Shown: piece after piece, positions 6,011 through 9,661 of the stretch
Numbering within the stretch: the stretch's first letter is position 1
How the letters are laid out: every line of letters starts with the position of its first letter
NCBI GenBank assembly: GCA_026645575.1
Contig: JAPKMW010000183.1
Span: forward strand, 1-9,661
DNA length: 9,661 nucleotides
Origin: Caldilineaceae bacterium
GTDB lineage: Bacteria; Chloroflexota; Anaerolineae; Caldilineales; Caldilineaceae
Direction of reading: 5' to 3'
Notes under the pieces: generated by a model
Databases searched by the model: none
Told to the model about the DNA's origin: nothing
The model's input: the letters and a program-made list of their open reading frames with translations, nothing else
Program-made: the position numbers and the translations under genes

Positions 6011-7558
6011 TCACATCGCCAACGCCTTCGGCCACGTAAACCGAAAGGTTGCGCCTTCGCCCGGCGTCGATTCGACGGTAATTTGTCCGCTGTGACTTTC
6101 GACAATTTTTTTGACAATCGCCAACCCCATGCCGCTGCCTTCGACCTGGTCGCGCGGTTTGAGCGTCTGGAAGAGGTCAAAGATGCGGCGATGAAATTCA
6201 GGGGGTATGCCGGGACCGTCATCACGCACGGCCAATTCAAGCATGGCGCCCAGGTCGCGCCCGGTAATTTGGATCCGCCCCTGGCTACGATCATGATGTT
6301 TGACGGCATTGTTGATCAAATTGCGCAACACCGTTTCCAGCGGCACCCGCACCGTTCGCAGCGTGGGCAGGGGCGTCGGCGTTTGCAGGGTAAAGCCCTG
6401 CTCCGGCAGCACCAGGCCGCCGATCTCCTCCACCAGCCGGTTGAGATCCACCAGCTCCACCTGGCGCTCATCGCGGTCGGCGCGCAGATAGAGCTGGAGG
6501 TCGTCGAGCAACTTGTCCATGCGCTGGACGCGGCCCTGCAATTTGTCCAAATGCGCCTGCGATGCACGGGGCAACACAGCGGCGGCATCGGTGGCGATCC
6601 AGGTTGCCAGATGCTGAATGGCGCGCAAGGGCGCTTTGAGATCATGGGCGGCAACGTGGGAGAGGTTGTCCATCTCGCGGATGCGCCGGGTCAACTCTGC
6701 CGTGCGCTGAGCGACCTGCCGCTCCAGGGTGGCGTTCCACTGTTGGATGGCGCCCTCATGGCGGCGGCGTTCGGTAATATCACGAAAGACCAGCACCACC
6801 CCCAGCAACCGCCCGTCGGCATGGCGAATGGGCGCGCCATTATATTCAATATTGTATGCAATCACCGGCGTACCGCCCGTATATGCCAGCAAGAGCGCCG
6901 GCGCCGCCACCCCTTGCCCGATGCCGCTCTGCCAGAGCTGCGTCAACACTCGGTCAAGCGGTTGCCGGCTTTCCTCATCGACTACCCGGAAAATTTCCAA
7001 CAGTGGGCGGCCGTGCGCCGCGCTCGCCGCCCAACCGGTCAGCGCTTCGGCCACCGGGTTCATAAAGGTGACGCAGCCAGCCTGGTCGGCGGCGATCACC
7101 CCATCGCCAATGCTGGTGAGGATCAGGCGCGACCACTCGCGCTGTTGTTCCAGTTCACGCAACAGGGCGACCTTCTCCAGGGCGTTGTTGATGGCGCGCT
7201 GCAACTGCTCCGGCGTAGCGCGATCTTTGGCAAGATAGTCATGGGCGCCGCGCTGCATCGCCTGCACGGCCAGCGTTGTGTTGCCGGCGCCGGTCAACAT
7301 GACAATCGGGTAGAGATGGGGGTGGGCTGCCATCACCAGCGCCTGTAAGAGTTCCAACCCATTCATATCGGGCAACTGATAGTCGAGCAGGATGCAATCG
7401 GGCGTTGTCGTTCGGCAGAGCGCCAGCGCCGCGTCACCCCGGTCGGCCTCCAACACCGTATAGTGGATCGCCGGATCGCGCGTCAAAAAGCGCCGAAAGA
7501 TCAAGCGATCCTCCAGGGAGTCATCCACGAGCAAGACGGTCCGTTTGGCCATCGTCAT
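6011..7558 (-). CDS. Receiver-PAS hybrid histidine kinase
   Basis: A 515-residue soluble kinase. The receiver is 6-126: Asp12-Asp13 in LLVDDS, Asp59 in CILLDYQLP, Lys111 in YLAKD. A short helix 127-142 leads to a PAS domain 143-262 ending in VLVFRDITERRR. A coiled coil 263-298 precedes HisKA with His305 in HVAAHDLKAPLR. The HATPase has N-box LRNLINNAVKHHD (411-423), RDDGPGIP (445-452) and GSGMGLAIVKK (474-484). Its receiver and coiled coil are clear paralogues of those in the 3743-5896 kinase, but its ATPase has no repeat insertion. It starts in an ATGA overlap with the upstream kinase stop, so the two are co-translated; an ATG at 7552 is an equally plausible start. Inferred role: middle member of a kinase series. 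The signal seen by the PAS domain is unknown. Confidence 0.94.
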   Translation of the reverse strand: MTMAKRTVLLVDDSLEDRLIFRRFLTRDPAIHYTVLEADRGDAALALCRTTTPDCILLDYQLPDMNGLELLQALVMAAHPHLYPIVMLTGAGNTTLAVQAMQRGAHDYLAKDRATPEQLQRAINNALEKVALLRELEQQREWSRLILTSIGDGVIAADQAGCVTFMNPVAEALTGWAASAAHGRPLLEIFRVVDEESRQPLDRVLTQLWQSGIGQGVAAPALLLAYTGGTPVIAYNIEYNGAPIRHADGRLLGVVLVFRDITERRRHEGAIQQWNATLERQVAQRTAELTRRIREMDNLSHVAAHDLKAPLRAIQHLATWIATDAAAVLPRASQAHLDKLQGRVQRMDKLLDDLQLYLRADRDERQVELVDLNRLVEEIGGLVLPEQGFTLQTPTPLPTLRTVRVPLETVLRNLINNAVKHHDRSQGRIQITGRDLGAMLELAVRDDGPGIPPEFHRRIFDLFQTLKPRDQVEGSGMGLAIVKKIVESHSGQITVESTPGEGATFRFTWPKALAM

Positions 7559-9210
7559 CGTTCACCTGCCAGTGTAAAATAAAAAGTTGTCCCCACGCCG
7601 GGGATAGATTCCAGCCAAATGCGCCCACCATGGCGCGCCACAATCTGTTGGGCAATGGTTAACCCCGCACCCACCCCGCCGCCATAGGCCCCCCGCTCAT
7701 GCAAGCGCCGGAAGATCTGGAAGACCTCTGCCTGACGCGCCGGCGGGATGCCGATGCCGTTGTCGCGCACGTAGAAGGTGACACGGTGAGGGTGTGACAA
7801 GGTGACAGGGTGAAGGGGTGACAAGGTGACAGGGTGAAGGGGTGACAAGGTGAATGAGTGGGGACACGCTGGGTGCGAAGTCGCCTTGTCACTTGTCACC
7901 GTGTTACCTGTCGCCGTGTCACCTGTCGCCGTGTCACCTTGCCCTGCCACCCCAACCTCCACCCACTTCTCTCCCTTGTCGTTATACTTAATGGCGTTGG
8001 TGAGCAGGTTCATGAGCAGTTCACCCAACAGCAGCGGGTCGCTCTGTACGGTGGGCAGGGGGTGGGGGACGCGGACTGTGGCGCCGGTTTCAGTCAGGCG
8101 CAGGTGCAACAGTTGTACCTGCTGTTCCAGCACCTGTTGGACGTTGACTGGTTGCAGATCGAGCGCCTGCCGGCCCAAGCGGGCATAGTAGAGCAGGGCG
8201 TCCAGTAATTGGCGCAGATGGGCGCTCATCCGCGGTAACGCTTGCAACATTAGCAAACTTTCCCCCGTAAAGTGGTCGGCATAATCTTCGTAGAGGAACT
8301 GGCTATAGTGTTCGATGCCGCGCAACGGCTCTTTGAGATCGTGGGACGCGCTGTAGACAAAGGCATCTAACTCGGCATTGCGTAAGGCCAGATCGCGATT
8401 GCGCGTCGCCAACTCGGCGCTCTGGCGACGGAGTTCCTGTTCGGCGCGTTTGGCCGCGCTAATATCGCGCAAAATGGCCGAGATGCTGACCAGTTCATGC
8501 GGCGCTTCGATGTGGGGCGTCAGGCTGATCGAGACTGCCACCAGATGACCATCTTTGCGCCGCCGCACACTTTCAAAGTGCATGGGTTGCCCGGCGACCA
8601 TCGCCCCAAACATCTGCGCGAACTCATGGCGGCGGTCGGGGGGGACGATCAGCGCTTCAATGGTCTGGCCGATGGCTTCGTCGGCACGGTAGCCAAAGAG
8701 CTGCTCGGCGCCCCGGTTCCAGCTTTGCACCACCCCAGCCGGCGTCACGCTCAGAATGGCATCGACTGAACTCTGCACAATGGCGGCCAGGTGTTCGACC
8801 TGACGGCGGGCCAGCAACAACTCGCGCTCGTATTGGCGGCGCGCGGTCGCGTTAAAGATCGTGGTGCGAATCAACATAGGCGCGCCGGCTTCATCTTTGA
8901 CCAGTCGCGAATTGAGCAGCACCGGCAAGGGCGTCCGGGCCGGGCAGCGCACATCAAAGGCGATCTCATTGACCACCCCCTGCATCTGCAACAGCGGCGC
9001 ATAGTGGGTGTCATGATAGATACGCCCCGGCGTTGTCAACAACTCCTGGAAGCGTTTGCCCGCCAACAACATGGCGCGCGGATAACCGGTCCACTCCAAA
9101 AAGGTCTGGTTGACCCGCACAATCGTGCCGTTGGGCAAAGTCGAGAGATAGCCGCAGGGCGCGTTTTCGTACAACTCTTCGGCGCTCTCGGTAAAAAAAG
9201 TCATGGTCAT
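7555..9210 (-). CDS. PAS-PAS sensor histidine kinase, phytochrome-class core
   Basis: A 551-residue soluble kinase. PAS 1 (about 8-122) has ENAPCGYLSTLPNGTI and GRIYHDTHYAPLLQMQG; in my experience this PAS type also occurs on SpoIIE-type phosphatases. PAS 2 spans 141-252, followed by a coiled coil 253-282 and HisKA with His290 in SASHDLKEPLRG. The HATPase has N-box NLLTNAIKYND (401-411), RDNGIGIP (482-489) and GGGVGAGLTIA (510-520). Residues 422-476 are a repeat-derived insertion between the N-box and G1 box. There is no receiver, so it is the natural top of a phosphorelay over the two receiver kinases downstream. The start is uncertain: ATG 9210 is chosen, but TTG 9219, GTG 9213 and ATG 9204 are in frame, and AGGT near 9224-9227 fits the upstream ones by spacing. 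It is the first gene of the block. Confidence 0.93.
   Translation of the reverse strand: MTMTFFTESAEELYENAPCGYLSTLPNGTIVRVNQTFLEWTGYPRAMLLAGKRFQELLTTPGRIYHDTHYAPLLQMQGVVNEIAFDVRCPARTPLPVLLNSRLVKDEAGAPMLIRTTIFNATARRQYERELLLARRQVEHLAAIVQSSVDAILSVTPAGVVQSWNRGAEQLFGYRADEAIGQTIEALIVPPDRRHEFAQMFGAMVAGQPMHFESVRRRKDGHLVAVSISLTPHIEAPHELVSISAILRDISAAKRAEQELRRQSAELATRNRDLALRNAELDAFVYSASHDLKEPLRGIEHYSQFLYEDYADHFTGESLLMLQALPRMSAHLRQLLDALLYYARLGRQALDLQPVNVQQVLEQQVQLLHLRLTETGATVRVPHPLPTVQSDPLLLGELLMNLLTNAIKYNDKGEKWVEVGVAGQGDTATGDTATGNTVTSDKATSHPACPHSFTLSPLHPVTLSPLHPVTLSHPHRVTFYVRDNGIGIPPARQAEVFQIFRRLHERGAYGGGVGAGLTIAQQIVARHGGRIWLESIPGVGTTFYFTLAGER
7783..7947. repeat. In-frame tandem/inverted repeat insertion in the ATPase domain of the PAS-PAS kinase
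   Basis: Two exact 24-bp units (7795-7818 and 7819-7842) and a partial third are visible. On the other side are 15-bp units (gtgtcacctgtcgcc type) in inverse orientation. On the coding strand they give GDTAT GDTAT GNTVT, then the octapeptide period SPLHPVTL. Both periods are multiples of three, so copy-number change keeps the frame. The insertion lies between the WVEVG and FYVRDNG strands of the HATPase. Confidence 0.88.
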
Positions 9211-9234
9211 CACGCGCAACTTACCTGTTCGTTG

Positions 9235-9312
9235 CTACTGTTTTGTCAACAAAGTCTTGATCGATTGACCCGTCCCGTAGGGACGCTTGAGTTTAGGGCA
9301 GGGTATCATCAT
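9235..9312 (-). other. Possible 25-residue leader frame inside the first repeat unit, upstream of the first kinase
   Basis: On the minus strand the sequence GGAGG-agaac-ATG gives a near-ideal ribosome site for a 25-codon frame (MMIPCPKLKRPYGTGQSIKT, then LLTKQ). It ends in TAG, 24 bases before the kinase ATG at 9210. The same frame recurs in the other repeat copies, including 17-94 on the plus strand (25 residues, starting MIIPCPKLKRPYGTG). It may be only a by-product of the repeat sequence. If translated, it could couple to kinase translation. Confidence 0.3.
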
Positions 9313-9661
9313 GTTCTCCTCCTAAATTCAACCGTCCCTACGGGACAAAAGCACAGGTCGTTCGGTGTGATCAACCTATCAAGACTTTGTTGACAAAACA
9401 GTAGTGTTTTGTCAACAAAGTCTTGATCGATTGACCCGTCCCGTAGGGACGCTTGAGTTTAGGGCAGGGTATAATCATGTTCTCCTCCCTAAATTCAACC
9501 GTCCCTACGGGACAAAAGCACAGGTCGTTCGGTGTGATCAACCTATCAAGACTTTGTTGACAAAACAGTAGTGTTTTGTCAACAAAGTCTTGATCGATTG
9601 ACCCGTCCCGTAGGGACGCTTGAGTTTAGGGCAGGGTATAATCATGTTCTCCTCCCTAAAT
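9239..9661. repeat. Tandem array of 167-bp fold-back repeats, about 2.5 copies
   Basis: Units are 9239-9404 (166 bp), 9405-9571 (167 bp) and a partial copy 9572-9661. Copies 1 and 2 differ by one missing c and one substitution. From about 9323 onward the sequence repeats exactly with period 167 up to the window end. Each unit is itself an inverted repeat. The outer 23-bp arms are perfect (9405-9427 with 9545-9567). The inner 27-bp arms match at 25 positions (9438-9464 with 9487-9513) around a 22-base loop. At unit junctions the outer arms meet around gtag (9378-9427). No transposase is present, so it looks MITE-like. The array fills the whole region upstream of the first kinase gene. Confidence 0.92.

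Noticed and set aside
5996..7348. A 450-codon open frame on the plus strand opposite the receiver-PAS kinase
   Set aside because: Its translation shows no recognisable domain, and it lies fully antisense to a kinase with intact motifs. High GC third positions create such frames.
9221..9249. TTGACA (minus strand, 9244-9249) as -35 of a promoter for the first kinase
   Set aside because: At 17-nt spacing the hexamer is AGGTAA, a poor -10, and the TTGACA is part of the palindromic arm. I see no promoter I can defend.
9470..9475. Perfect TATAAT on the plus strand in the repeat unit (also at 9637-9642)
   Set aside because: No -35 element at suitable spacing, and it points away from the gene block. 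The first unit has tatcat instead.
9239..9661. CRISPR array
   Set aside because: The repeats are about 167 bp and contiguous, with no spacers of uniform length and no cas genes.
1..9661. Composite transposon
   Set aside because: Inverted copies flank the block, but there is no transposase, no integrase and no visible target duplication. An assembly stop at a shared repeat explains the ends more simply.

Overview
The window holds an eight-gene block, all on the minus strand and transcribed from right to left. It reads as one signalling locus. Coding density, high GC and a large load of small palindromic and tandem repeats suggest an environmental filamentous-type bacterium. Chloroflexota (Anaerolineae/Caldilineae-like) is my best guess. 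Cyanobacteria are the main alternative, because Rcp1-like regulators and heptamer repeats are also common there. This placement is inference; the window contains no rRNA or other marker gene.

Upstream half (about 9210 down to 3287): a PAS-PAS histidine kinase without a receiver (7555-9210); a receiver-PAS histidine kinase (6011-7558, joined by an ATGA overlap); a receiver-PAS-PAS histidine kinase (3743-5896); and a stand-alone Rcp1-like response regulator (3287-3733, 9 nt gap). The kinase cores of the first and third are close paralogues of the phytochrome/Cph1 class. The receivers of the second and third are also paralogous.

Downstream half (3103 down to 187): a complete stressosome set in the canonical order rsbR (RsbRD-type N-terminus), rsbS, rsbT. 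It is followed by a protein that fuses an RsbT-like ATPase to an RsbX/SpoIIE-type phosphatase. RsbR and RsbS would form the STAS scaffold. RsbT would phosphorylate it and be released, and the fusion protein would reset it. The usual targets (RsbU, RsbV/RsbW, a sigma factor) are not in the window. The working model is a phosphorelay cassette encoded next to, and perhaps feeding, a stressosome.

Repeats are the second theme. Both window ends carry the same sequence in opposite orientation: positions 1-77 match the reverse complement of the last 77 bases exactly. The right end is a tandem array of about 167-bp fold-back units. Other palindromic or tandem families sit at 121-205, 1235-1430, 3149-3187, 3750-3767 and 5939-5987. 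In-frame repeat insertions also occur inside the ATPase domains of two kinases (4001-4117 and 7783-7947). No RNA genes, CRISPR arrays or transposase genes were seen. All gaps longer than 150 bases are filled mainly by these repeats.
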